This document shows, piece by piece, positions 39,449 to 50,348 of a stretch of DNA of 64,000 nucleotides; the first letter of the stretch is position 1; every line of letters begins with the position of its first letter. The translations under genes and the position numbers were made by a program. A model generated the notes under the pieces. It made no database searches and was not told the origin of the DNA. It worked only from the letters and a program-made list of their open reading frames with translations. The stretch is from Blastocladiella emersonii ATCC 22665. Lineage: Eukaryota; Blastocladiomycota; Blastocladiomycetes; Blastocladiales; Blastocladiaceae. The stretch is taken from contig JANHCV010000008.1 of the NCBI GenBank assembly GCA_025594325.1, forward strand, positions 1 through 64,000, in the 5' to 3' direction.

Positions 39449-40295
39449 GGACACGGCTGGGTAGTTGACGCCGGGCGAGATCGCCGTGAGCGGCGGCAGC
39501 GGCGGCGGCGCAAGATGCACGTCGCCGCCGCCCAGCTGCTGTTGCTGCCACGACGCGAGCTCGAGCTCGGCGGGCGACGGCAGCACGAGGCCGCGCTTTC
39601 GTTCCCAACGCACACGTCCGTCGCTTGCTTTTGGATCCCGAGACCACGATCTCGGGGCTCAGATGCGACCTTACGAAGTACTCTACGCGAAGCTGCAGCT
39701 GCACGGCCGAGCTGCGCGTCAAGTGGACTACACGCTCCCTCGAGGAAGCTTCTTCGATGCTACTATTAGACATTGGAGGCTTTACTCGGCTTCACACAGC
39801 GATGGATGGGCACGGTCGGCAACCAGCGGCGCTGCCTTGCGGGGAGCGCATTCACACGCATTGCTCTCCGGATCGGCACACCCTGAGCTGCGGGAGTCCT
39901 CAACGGTGGCCAAATCCTGCTTAGAGATCCAGGATTTCCGTCCGCGAAGAGCAACGCGATCGCCGGCACGGTGGCTCGAGCATGAATGGAGGACGCCTCG
40001 CGACCGTCAGCTGCACGGAGCGGGTGGTAAATTCTACCGCTCTGGAAGTCGACGAGGCACTCAGTCGGCATTATATTGCAAGAAGTTAGGTGTCCATTCG
40101 CTGGCGTGGTGTGTGCGTTCCGAGGCGCAAGCGAGAGGAGGAGGTGTCTCGCGCACACGTGATATCGGAACGCGTCGACATCGCCGTCGAGTCGGGCGCG
40201 CTGGGCGCGCGTCTCGCGCCAAGTCTCCCTGTTCGCGTCAGGCTCTCGCAAGCTTACCTCACGCGCACGGTTTGTAATCTGGAACTAGAATGAAA

Positions 40296-40955
40296 TCAAT
40301 GTATTGAGCTCTCGCCGAGATCCACTGCTCGCTGCCCTCCACCCGCGTCGCCTTCGCCGCCCTTGCTTGCGCTCGGATCAGCTTCGTAACGCGGCAGCGC
40401 GTCCCACCCATCGTCATCGTCTCGCACTAAATCGTCGAGCATGTTGCGGGAAACAACAGGGTGGAGTACGATGCCCCGCTCAACCACCGCCGCCACGTCC
40501 GACGGCATCGCAGAGAGTGCAGCGCGGTCGCACAGCCGACGGCAGAGGTGCACGGCGAGCGGCGGGCCGACCACGATCACGGCGAGCAGGGCGAACAGGA
40601 AGTAGGTCCATGGATTCTCGATGGCCGACGGTCTGGTGCTGTCCGCGGTGCGCAGGCCGCGTGGAATGGGGCCGTCAGAGCGTGGGATGAGGCGGAGCGA
40701 AGTGCACGACGGTGGACAGGTCGAGCAAGACAGGAGCGTCGCTTCCGTGTATGCGAAGTGGTGGGAAGCGAGACGCGCCGCGCGCGCGGCTCCGCCGAAC
40801 AGCAAGCTTTGGATGACGTGGCAAAGAGATTGCAGCAAGTAATGCGTAAAGCTATTCCATGAGATACATGCTAAGCGATGGGTGCGGGTTGAAGGAGAGA
40901 GAGAAAGAGCGACACGCGCGGCGCGTTCAGCCCAGCAGCGTTCAGCCTGTGCCAC
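40296..40955 (-). pseudogene. Partial copy of the LPRYEAD membrane-protein family
   Basis: The frame encodes ENPWTYFLFALLAVIVVGPPLA (membrane segment), RRLCDRAALSAMP, VVERGIVLHP and WDALPRYEADPSASKGG, matching the 30011-30811 protein from the membrane segment to the tail. Upstream of that, similarity stops and the frame contains no ATG between its last stop and the membrane segment (40955 is only a GTG). Either a spliced upstream exon supplies the extracellular part and start, or this is a 5'-truncated copy. The acidic variation (RDDDDGWD) and intact tail argue that it was under constraint until recently. Confidence 0.45.
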
Positions 40956-41036
40956 GCGCCGCTTCCGCCCGCTCGCGAAGGAGCACCAACTAGGCAGTGA
41001 TTATCGATTTGATGGTGGTTTGGATACATGGGTTGT

Positions 41037-43090
41037 TCACACGACACCAACGACGAGGACGACGACGACGCGGCGGCGCTGGATGTGCTCGTGATGACGG
41101 CGGCGGTCGAAGCCGAGCGCCTGGCCGTGTTCATGTCGCGCGGCACGGTCGGCAGCAGCGTCGCGGCCCTCTTGGCCACGTCGGCGAGCGCCATGCCGAT
41201 CGCGTGTGCGTGCGTCGCAGCAGGCCCCGTCGGTCGGCGACGGTGCGCGAGAGACGGAGCGGGCGCCAGCAGCTCTACATGGCGAGCAGTGAGTGGTGCC
41301 GATCTGGAGTAGGGAAGCGACTGAGGAACGCGTAGCAGGCGCACCGGCGGGCGGGTGCGCGCACATCAGGTGCGGACGGGCCGTGTGGTCTTTGGCGCCG
41401 GCGTTGGACTCGTCGGGGTGGCGGATGGTGATGGTCGCATCAACGAGCGGCATGCGCTCGTCCCACACCGCGACCGCAAGCGGCGACTCGGCCGGTAACG
41501 CGTTGACGCCGTGCAAGACCGGGATGAGGTATAAGTCGCTCTTGCCGCGGCCGCACGACCCCTGGTACGCGTCCGACACGACCCCGTTCATAGACCCGGT
41601 GCCGTGGCGGGCTGGGACGGCGTGGCCTTGAGGAGCAAGAGCCTAGCGCGCGCCGAGAGGTTGAGTGGATCGCGGCACGGATGATATCGCGTGCGACCAG
41701 GCGCGACGCGATGTTGATCTCGCCTGCGCCGATCTCGGTCTCGCCTGCCAAATTCTCGACCTTGACGTCGCGTACCGCGTCGATCCGCACCTCGCCGACG
41801 TCGCGCAGGTACATCAGCCAGCGGTCACGGCGCGACGCGGCGGGTTGCGCGGCGGGCTGCGCGCCGAGCTCGTCGTGCTCAGACACGGTGGCGCGGCGCT
41901 GCTGGAGCTTGGTCTCGACGTCGTCCTGCGCCTGCCGCTGCCCTGCGGCGTCCTGCAGACCTTCCAGTACGAGCGCGACCCGGACGCGGTTGAGCTGGCC
42001 GAGTACAGGACTCGAGATCCGCGTGGCGGGCTGGGTCACTTCGCCCTCGACGGCGAGCAGCGGGGGCTCAAGGGCAGTGGCGTGGTGGGCAGCGGAAGAT
42101 TGTCGGCGAGATCAGGGGCCACCGCTTGATCACGACGGGTTCGGTGTCCTTGAGGCGGCGGATGCACTCGTGGCCGTACCCGACCTCGAGGACGAAGTCG
42201 CGACAGGCAGGGTTTCTTGATCACGTAGGACTTGGTCGTGCCGCCGCGCGAGTTGATGACGGACGTCGTGGAGCCGTAGACCTCGTCGTCGGGCGGGGGC
42301 ATGTCTTCAAGAGCGACGAAGCGCTCTTCGAGCCGCTGCTGGTTCTCGGGCCTAGCAAGACGCACGGCGGGCTCGCGCGGGGCCGCGGAGCCGTCGTCCA
42401 GATGGAAGCCGTCGGTTATCGTGTCGCATCCGAGAATAAAGCCGTAGATGTTCGAAAACGCGTTCTTCTGCACAACCGTGCTGAGCCCGAGTTGCGCTGA
42501 GATTGAGAAGCGGCGCTGGAGCGCGACGTGCGGCGTATTGGTGCCGTCGGCGCGCAGCGAGCGCAGATTGCCGACGCCATCCTCGCACACGGCGCAATTG
42601 GTGCCGTGGACGACCTGCTCCTTGTCGGCGATGAACCCGTTACTGTCGCTGTGACGGGCACCCTCGTACTGCGGGTCGCGCACCACCTCGTTGCACTGGA
42701 TCAACGGACACGACGCCGCGCTCCTTGATTCGCACGAGCGGCACAGTAGCGACTAGCTCGCGGTCCTCGACCGTCCACAAGCGCCGCGACGGCGCAAGCT
42801 TGGCGAGGACGCGCATCGAGTGCGTTCGCTACAAGTCGACGGTGTTGTTGTCGTGGCCGACTAGGGCGAGGTATATGCGCGGGTCGGGCGCGTGGAACAA
42901 GCCCTCGATCGCGACGGCGAGGGACTCGAGCCGCGGCGGACGGCCCCGTGCCGAGCGTCGCGTTTCTCCAGAGGAAGCCGCATAGCTTCTCGCGCGTCAT
43001 GAGCTCGCGCTCGGTCAAGATCTTAGCGAGGTGGCAAGCGTTGCGGCAGCGGAGGTCCGAGGTGGTCATGGTCATGGCCATCGCGGCCGC
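41037..43090 (-). pseudogene. Unidentified multi-exon or decayed gene
   Basis: Coding-like sequence runs across about 2 kb but keeps changing frame. Blocks in order: a start region with TSDLRCRNACHLAKILTERE near 43075; LAVAIEGLFHAPDPRIYLAL; RRLWTVEDRELVATVPLVR; QCNEVVRDPQYEGARHSDSN and NCAVCEDGVGNLRSLRADG (42704-42036 frame); STTSVINSRGGTTKSYVIKK, then a one-base shift to DFVLEVGYGHECIRRLKDTE; VTQPATRISSPVLGQLNRVR (42039-41440 frame); and finally SDLYLIPVLHGVNAL and LAVAVWDERMPLVDATITIR. Some changes may be introns, but at least the KKPC/DFVLEV shift has no GT-AG pair. I do not recognise the family. Confidence 0.4.
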
Positions 43091-43514
43091 ACGCGTGGTT
43101 CCGCGGGCCAGCGTGCTGTAGACGTCGTGACAACATAAATGCAGCAACTGAGCTAGTGGTTCGGTTTCATTAAATACATGGTAGGTGGCGACGCAGGTTA
43201 GAGAAGGGTAGAGGATAGGGAGAAGCGACGCTGAGAGACGCGTCGGTTGGCTGGTCGCTGAGGTGGCCGCCCGCTCGCGACGCCACTACGCCAGGTCGGT
43301 GCCGACCTCACCACTTCTGATTTCTCGCCTGAAGGAGCGAGCGAGGCGAGATCCACTATAAACGATTCCATTTACTCGTCGGATAGAGGGGCATAGCGGC
43401 CGGAGACAAAGAGAGGGTAAGGGTGAACAAGAATCATCATTCCATGATACTGGGCTCATAGGATCGACAGGGAGGGTGATGGAAGATACGAAGAGGGTGC
43501 GGGGGACGCCGTAT
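43091..43514. other. Intergenic, 3' side of the ATP synthase gene
   Basis: About 420 bp between the unidentified gene's apparent start and the ATP synthase stop. No coding potential seen. AATACA on the + strand near 43173. Confidence 0.5.
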
Positions 43515-44013
43515 TTAGGCGAACTGCTTGGAGAACTGGCTGCAGGCCGAAGCAAGGGCCTCCTCACTCGCGGGCGAGAGCTGGCCCTCCTTGCGGATGG
43601 TGGCGAGGAGCTCGGCATGGTTGGCCTTGATGTAGGGCAGGAAGGCGGCCTCGAACTCGGTGATGCGCTTGACGTCGACGCGGTCGAGGTGGCCCTTGAC
43701 ACCGGCGAAGATGAGGGCGACCTGCTCCTCGACGGCGAGGGGCGAGTACTGGGGCTGCTTGAGCAGCTCGGTGAGGCGGGCGCCACGGCCGAGGAGGAAC
43801 TGGGTCGACGCGTCGAGGTCCGAGCCGAACTGGGCGAAGGCGGCAACCTCACGGTACTGGGCGAGGAAGAGCTTGAGCGAGCCGGCGACCTGGCGCATGG
43901 CCTTCTGCTGGGCAGCGGAACCGACACGGGACACGGACAGACCGACGTTGATGGCGGGGCGGATACCCTTGAAGAAGAGCTCGGCCTCGAGGAAGATCTG
44001 GCCGTCGGTAATG

Positions 44014-44044
<31 letters not shown>

Positions 44045-45875
44045 CATCACCACCCTGGGTCTCGATGACGGGGAGGGCGGTCAGGGAGCCGGCGCCGAAC
44101 TCGTCCGACATCTTGGCGGCGCGCTCGAGGAGACGCGAGTGGAGGTAGAAGACGTCACCGGGGTAGGCCTCGCGACCGGGGGGACGGCGGAGGAGGAGCG
44201 ACATCTGGCGGTAGGCCACGGCCTGCTTGGACAGATCGTCGTAAATGATGAGGGCGTGCTTGCCGTTGTCACGGAACCACTCGCCCATGGCGCAGCCCGA
44301 GTAGGGGGCGAGGAACTGGAGCGGGGCGGCCTCCGAGGCGGTGGCGGCAACGACGATCGAGTACTTGAGCGCGTCGTTCTCCTCGAGCGTCTGCACGAAC
44401 TGGGCCACGGTCGAGCGCTTCTGGCCGACGGCGACGTAGACACAGTACAGCTTCTTGGCCTCGTCGGCGCCCTCGTTCCAGCGCTTCTGGTTGAGGATGG
44501 TGTCGAGGGCGACGGCGGTCTTGCCGGTCTGGCGATCGCCAATGATCAGCTCACGCTGGCCACGGCCGATGGGGACCATCGAGTCGATGCACTTGAGGCC
44601 GGTCTGCATGGGCTCGTGGACCGACTTGCGGGGGATAATGCCGGGGGCCTTGACCTGGACACGCGACGACACGACGTTCTTGAGGGGACCCTTGCCGTCG
44701 ATGGGGTTGCCGAGACCGTCGACAACGCGGCCGAGGAGGCCCTCGCCGATCGGGACGTCGACAATCTTGCCGGTGCGCTTGACGGTGTCGCCCTCCTTGA
44801 TGAGGCGGTCGTTACCGAACACGACGACACCGACGTTGTCGGCCTCGAGGTTGAGGGCCATACCCTGGTAGTAGTGGTCACGTGGAGTGGGGGTGAGCGG
44901 GCTGATCAACAAGTTTTTTTCGCCCCACCCACTCTGACCGCAGCCAGAGCGGGCGAGCGCGACGCGAGCTCCGCCCAAAAATTGCGTACCTTGATGCCCG
45001 ACGAGAACTCGACCATCTCCTCGGCCTGGACGTTCTTGAGGCCGTAGACACGGGCGATACCGTCACCGATCGACAGGACGCGGCCAGTCTCCTGGACATC
45101 GACGTTGGCCGACGAGCCGAGGATGCGGTCCTCGAGGATCGACGAGAGCTCCGAAGCGCCTATTTGGGGGAAACAGTCAGATCGAGGTCGGGCGATCGTG
45201 GGCGATAACGGGCGCAAAAAAACGTACCGGGCTTGGCCGCGGCGCTCTTGAGAGCGACGTTGGAGAAGGCGCGCGAGGCGGGGCGCGCCTGTAGACGGGC
45301 GAGAGGATCGGGGGTCAGTGAACACGTTCGTGCGGTGGGTGGGGCGGGAGGGCGGGCGGGATGAGGGGGATGGTGGGTGCGGCCCTCGTCGTCAGTCAGC
45401 GTCGTCGTCACCGGTGCGGGTCGCCGCTGGCCGAGCTGCTCGAGGATGGTGGTCGCGGGCGGCGAGCAGGGCGATCGAGGTCAAACGGGCAGCGAGCCGA
45501 CAGACTCGGCGACAACCGACGACCGCTGCTGCTCGAGCCCGAGGTCGATCGGTGCGATGCGGCTCGAGTCGAGGTGCCACACAGCGCGGCGAGGCCGGGC
45601 CCGCGCGTTGGTCAGAGCCCGCGAACATGTTGTCGAAGGCGAGCGAGCGACGACGACGACGACCAGGACCGCGATCGCTCGCGCGCACCCTCGCGGAGGC
45701 GGAGCGGGTGGCGCGGGTGCAAGGGCGAGCATGCGCGGCAGGCAGGCAGGCAGGTGGGCCGCGCGTGACGACGACGAAGACGACGAGGGCGGGGTGCGGG
45801 CGAGGGCGGGGGCGCTCGCGCAGCGACACGTACGTAGGCGGCGCGGGCGGCCGAGCGAACGACGGTGCTGAACAT
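43515..45875 (-). CDS. ATP1: Mitochondrial F1F0 ATP synthase subunit alpha
   Basis: Structural, nucleotide-binding subunit of the F1 head in the mitochondrial matrix. Four exons (45834-45875, 45228-45288, 44990-45159, 43515-44864) give 540 aa, the usual length. Exon 1 encodes [14 protein letters not shown] and exon 2 [20 protein letters not shown], together a classic arginine-rich, acid-free presequence. Then [22 protein letters not shown], the Walker [10 protein letters not shown], and the alpha signature [17 protein letters not shown]. The end is CSQFSKQFA. Intron 1 is 545 nt, far longer than any other here (introns 2 and 3 are 68 and 125 nt). The stop overlaps TAAATAC. Codon use is strongly biased to C/G endings, as expected for high expression. 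The divergent neighbour starts 438 bp away. Confidence 0.95.
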
Positions 45876-46313
45876 GGCGACGAAGTGGTGGTGGACGACG
45901 GCGACGGGAGCGAGGGCCAGGTCGCGGAGGCGGAGGGGAGAAGAGCGGGGCGGGCGAGGGCGGGGGCGCGTGCGGGCGGGCGGCGTGTGCGAGTGCTCTC
46001 GGGCCGGCCAACTCGGCGAAGAACGGCTCGCTCTGACCCAGAGGGAAAACAAACCGGGCGAAAACCGCGGTCCAGTGGACTCACATGCGCGCCCAGCCAC
46101 CGCCCGACAGCCGTGGCACCCCCCGGTTTCGCGGGTTCGCGTCACCTGACCCGCCCCGCTTCCGCCCGCCCGCACGTGCCGCCGCGCGCGAAAAAAGTGT
46201 CTCCCGTCTCGCCCGCCGCCTCCGCGGTCGGACGCGCCGCGCGCGCGTCGCTTCGCCGACGCTCTCGCTCTCGCCTGCCCACACACCTACACATTACATG
46301 CAACGCAATCACC
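45876..46313. promoter_or_regulatory. Bidirectional promoter region, ATP1/enkurin
   Basis: 438 bp between two divergent starts, extremely GC-rich with no clear TATA box. A TGCAACGC element at 46299-46306 lies just before the enkurin ATG. Confidence 0.5.
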
Positions 46314-47613
46314 ATGGCGCGCGATCCCGTCGTCGCCGCTAAACCGCGCCACTCGGGCACGCCATCCTCGCGCGCCGGGTCGGGCACCGCCACCCCGCTC
46401 GCCACCACCTCCTGGGCCACCGCCAATGCCGCCACCAAGCGCGCAACCGCCACCGCGTCGCCGCCCGTTCGCTCGACGCCCTCGCCGCGTGCCGCCGGCG
46501 GGGGTGCACGGCCAGCGGGTGCTGCGCTCGGATCCGCGGGCGCCGCCTCGCGCAAGCCCGCTGTCGCCCCTTCATCCCGCACCACCGCGACGCGTCCCGC
46601 AGCCCGCAACAGCGCGCCCGCCGGCGCAACCCGTGCGCGCGAGCAGGCGCGGGCCAACCCGCTGCAGCACGAGGTGCACATCTACATCCCGCCTATCCCG
46701 CAGGACCCGTTCGACGAGTCCGTCTACAACCTGATCCCGATCGCCATCACGCCGCCGCCCAAGCCGCCGCGCCACGTGTCCAAATTTGCCGGCATGGCCC
46801 GCACCGAGTACCGGTCCGGCGTGAAACCCATGGCGTCCATGGGCCCGCTGCGCGTCGTGAGTTTCGGGCCCGAGCGGTTCCTCCGTAAGGGCGACGGGGA
46901 GAAGCTCAAGGTCGAGAGTACGTGTCTCTTTCTTCTCGCGCGCGCTGATCGTTGCTTGACTCACCTCGCCATGCGGTAGTCCCCAAGCACCAGCCCGACC
47001 GCACCACGCGCAAGGCCCCGCTGCCCGACGAGCCGGGTAACATCCCCGGGCCCTCGGGCACCGACTTCATCAAGCTCAACCGCGCCACCATGGCCTACTC
47101 GGGTACACTCTCACTCGTTCTCATTCTCGCAACGCGTCGCTGACCCACCCCCCGTAAACGTAGAACCGCCGGCCCCACCCGCGCCGCCGCGCAGCTTCCT
47201 GCGCAAGGCCAACTACGGGCGCAACCCGACGTACCTCGACCACCGCAAGGAGGAGGCCGAGCTGACGGCGCTGCAAGCCGAGATCGAGGCGCACGAGCGC
47301 GCCGCGCACGGGCCCAACGGCCTGGGCAACAACGAGCTGGTCCCGCTGCCCGAGGACGAGCGCAAGCACATCCTCGACGGGCTCAAGGCCAACTGGGAGA
47401 AGCTCAACTCCGAGTACCAGAAGCTTTCGCTCACCGTCGACACGGTGCCCAAGATTGCGCGGTACGTTCCCCTGGTGGTGATCCGTCGCGGGTTCGGCTG
47501 CTCACCCGCACATCCGTGTCTGTAGCAAGGTCAACATGGAGCAGCAGCTCAAGCGCATCGAGGAGGACATTCTGCGCTTCTCGCACGAGAACATTTACGT
47601 GCGCTTCGAGTAG
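46314..47613 (+). CDS. Enkurin-family axonemal protein
   Basis: Enkurin proteins bind inside ciliary doublet microtubules and in sperm link calcium channels to signalling. Four exons (46314-46917, 46980-47102, 47164-47461, 47526-47613; introns 62, 61 and 64 nt) join in frame to 370 aa. Start at the CACCATGG in 46314. After a low-complexity Ala/Thr/Pro stretch: ESVYNLIPI and PPKPPRHVSKFAG (the family's N-terminal motif), a DFIKLNRA segment, YGRNPTYLDHRKEEAEL, and the C-terminal enkurin domain LPEDERKHILDGLKANWEKL, NSEYQKLSLTVDTVPK and NMEQQLKRIEEDI. Order and motifs match the family throughout. The proline-rich PPAPPAPPR in the middle is a candidate SH3 ligand, as in animal enkurin. Second flagellar gene in the window. 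Confidence 0.85.
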
Positions 47614-47920
47614 CCGCCCTGCTCGGCCGCCCGCTCCTACACCATTCATCTGCCGTTGTTTCCTTCCCTCTGACTGACGCGGGGCCTTTCCATACCCGCC
47701 CGCCGCCCTGCCTGTAAATATAAACCCCGACGCGTCTCTGCCCAGCCATGTCATGTCTCGCGCCTGAGACGCGCCGCGCCCTGCGCCGCGCCGCGCGCGT
47801 GGTCGCCACCGCGGCCAAGTCCCGCACGTGCGCCGCCGCCGATCCCTCCTCTCTCTCTCACCTCCTCGAGCAGACCCTGCAACGCATCAACACTAGCTGC
47901 AACAAACGCAAACAGACATC

Positions 47921-48643
47921 ATGGTTGTCGCCCTGTACACGCGCGCCCTCGCCAAGTACCCGATCACGACGCAGTCGGGCGCGACCGGTCCGGCTCACCC
48001 GCATCTCTTGCTATCATGACCGGCTGATGATCGGCCCGCTGATAATGTACTGGGCGATCCTGTCTAGCCGTCTTGTTCGCCGCCGGCGACCTGATCGCGC
48101 AGCAGGGCGTCGAGGGCCGCGGCTGGGCCAAGCACCAGTGGGACCGCACCGCGCGGTACGCCCTCTCACACAACCCGCGACGGCGCGCGCTCACGCCGTT
48201 TGCGCGAACCTAGCATGTCCGCGTTCGGCTTCTTCCTCGCAGGCCCAGCGCTCGCCAACTGGTACCGTTTCCTAGACCGGCGCGTGACCATCGCGCACCC
48301 GGTCGGCAACCTCGCCGCGCGTGTCGCGCTCGACCAGTTCGCCTTCTCGCCCGTGTCGGTCGCCACCTTCTTCTCCGTCAACAGCCTCATGGAGGGTCTG
48401 TCGGTCGACGAGACCCGCGCCAAGCTGCGGCAAAACTACTGGACCGCCCTCGTCAACAACTGGAAGGTCTGGATCGGCGTCCAGCTCGCCAACTTCTACT
48501 TTGTCCCCGTCAACCACCGCCTGCTCGTCGTCAACACGGTCGCCCTCGGGTGGAACGCGTACATGTCGACGCTCAACGCGGGTAAGGTGGAGGAGGTCGA
48601 GGCCGAGAACGGGATGGTGCTCGCGGTCCCCGCGGACAACTAG
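47921..48643 (+). CDS. Mpv17/PMP22-family membrane protein (Sym1-like)
   Basis: Small organelle membrane protein; Mpv17/Sym1 sits in the inner mitochondrial membrane and protects mtDNA and stress tolerance, while PMP22 is peroxisomal. Three exons (47921-47987, 48068-48155, 48214-48643; introns 80 and 58 nt) give 194 aa, the usual length. Seen: LYTRALAKYPITTQSGATG then AAGDLIAQQ (the family's GDxxxQ), DRTARMSAFGFFLAGPALANW (R-x-x-x-G-P-x-x-x-x-W region), WYRFLDRR, ALDQFAFSP (DQ-x-x-x-x-P motif), and NYWTALVNNWKVW followed by NFYFVPVNHRLLVVN. The D-Q and W-x-x-W features are diagnostic. TGCAACGC at 47878-47885 lies 35 nt before the ATG. Confidence 0.88.
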
Positions 48644-49180
48644 GCGGCGCTGTGTCGGCGTCGGAGAGAGTCTTGGGCGTGCGATCCATATATGTGTCAT
48701 CCTTACCCGCTGCTGCTCCTGCGTCTACCTCGCGCGCTCGACGAGCGCAGATCATCCTCCTCGCGTCGTCGTGTGCACCTCTCGCCCGCGCCAAGGTCAA
48801 CGGAAGACCCGCTCGACCCACACCGTCTTCGCGGCCATGACAAAGACGTCATCGCGCCCAGGCCTCGCACGCGGGGCTCGCGACGCGCACGATCAGTTCG
48901 CGGTCCTGGGCGTTGCGCGCCGGCGCTCGCCCACCGCGCCTTCTTGACGTCGCAGGGAACGCGTTCATCGCGCATGCTCGCGATGGTGGACTTGATGCAA
49001 TCGAATGGACCTACTTCGCGGCGGAGCTCGGCGCGCAGCGTTGCTGTCCCAGCAGGACCTGCTCGTGCTCAAGTGCCGCGACGCGAGCGCAGTCAGGACG
49101 CACCGCTCACTCACCTCAGTACCAGCATGATCGAGTTGAAAACGTATCGTAACGTGTATTGAGGGCAAGAACAAGGCGGC
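48644..49180. other. Intergenic
   Basis: About 540 bp between two convergent genes. No coding potential supported. AATACA on the minus strand at 49155-49160 fits the metacaspase-like gene ending at 49181. TTGATGCAATCGAATG near 48991 recurs near 52651. Confidence 0.5.
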
Positions 49181-50348
49181 TTAGCAGCAACCACTGTCGC
49201 CGAAATCCGCCGCGCCGCCCGCATTCGCCGCGTCCAACTCGGACTGCATCGCGTCCATGACCTTGGGCATGTCGTAAGTGCGCAGGGCTTCAGACATGAG
49301 CTTCCCATCAAACACGCCCTCGTCGACCGTCCCATCGCCGCGCGTGGCGACCGACGCGTCCACAACCCCGTCCGCGTCGCGGTCCTCGAACACGTTCGTC
49401 CACACGCCCGTCGGCAGGTTCTCCGTGACCACGAACCGCTCGACCACGCCGTCCGCGTCGAGATCCTGCGCGACCACCGTCGTCGAGTTCACCTCGTGCG
49501 TGACGACCTCGGGCCGCCCGTCCTGGTCGGCGTCCTCGCCGTACGCGTACGGCGTGCCATCCGGCGCCAGCAGCGCCGCGCGGTCAGCCACGCCGTCGCC
49601 GTCCTCGTCGCTGGCGACGACGTGCAGCCCGGGGCCCATCGTCGCCGACTCGTCAGTCGCGGCGTCGCCGGACCCGCCGCCGTACATGGGCTGGAACAGG
49701 AGCTCGGCCCGGTTCGCCGACGCGACCGCCACCGGCTGCTCCGTGGCGCCGAGCTGCGCGTCGATCGCCGCCGCGACGTCGGACACGGTCATGCTCTCCT
49801 CGCGGAACACGGCGGCGCGGAACGCGGACGTGAACGGGCTGCCCGTCGTGTCCCACTCGACGCCCTCGGGCGTCACCGCCGCCGCGGCCGCCGCGGGGAT
49901 CTCGCCCGTCGGCGCGAGCGTGACCACGTTCCCCACGAAATTGGCCTCGGACAGCATGAGCGGGTCGCCGTTCCCCGCGGCGATCGTGCCGGGCGTGTCG
50001 ATGGTCATGGTCAGGTTGGCGCCCTCGGGGAGCCCCGCGAGGATCGCGCGGATCTCGTCGTTGTTGATCACGCCGTCCGACACCTGCATGAGCGCCGTCG
50101 AAATGTCGGCGCCCGACGCGCCAGAGAAGGAGAAGGCGAGCTGGTCGCCCGGCTCCGCGGAATCGACCATGTCGCGCAGCGCGTCCAGAACGGCCGCGCG
50201 TTACCGTGGCGCCGTCGGCGTAGGTCAGTGTGGCGATGTTGTCGAAGCCCAGGCGCGCGGCCACGTCAGCCATGGTCGCGGCGTCGGCCGAGTTGGCGGT
50301 CGCGTCGCCCGTGTTGATCCCGATGCAAATGGCCGAGGACGCGGGCAT
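49181..50348 (-). pseudogene. Catalytically dead metacaspase, copy 3, with one frameshift
   Basis: Starts MPASSAICIGIN at 50348 and follows copies 1 and 2 to TYADGATVTR; there the frame shifts within the GC-alternating GGCCGCGCG at about 50192-50200 and resumes as AVLDALRDMVDSAEPGD. Missing one GC dinucleotide would explain it. Catalytic sites read SFSGASGADI and TIDTPGTIAAG, so His and Cys are again absent. The p10-like end VASANRAELLFQPM is conserved. Five or so calcium-type loops follow (DEDGDGVAD, DADQDGRPE, DLDADGVVE, DRDADGVVD). It ends FGDSGCC, sharing the Cys-Cys terminus with copy 1. The intact, constrained downstream frame suggests a very recent lesion or a sequence error. Confidence 0.65.

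Noticed and set aside
43476..45047. 523-codon + strand frame opposite ATP1
   Set aside because: Mirror of the ATP synthase alpha coding sequence; glycine/leucine/glutamate-rich with no motifs.
50195..50240. Intron explanation for the metacaspase copy 3 frame break (GTAACG donor)
   Set aside because: The only nearby acceptor would remove the conserved VLDALRDMVDSAEP helix; a GC-dinucleotide loss explains the break without losing it.
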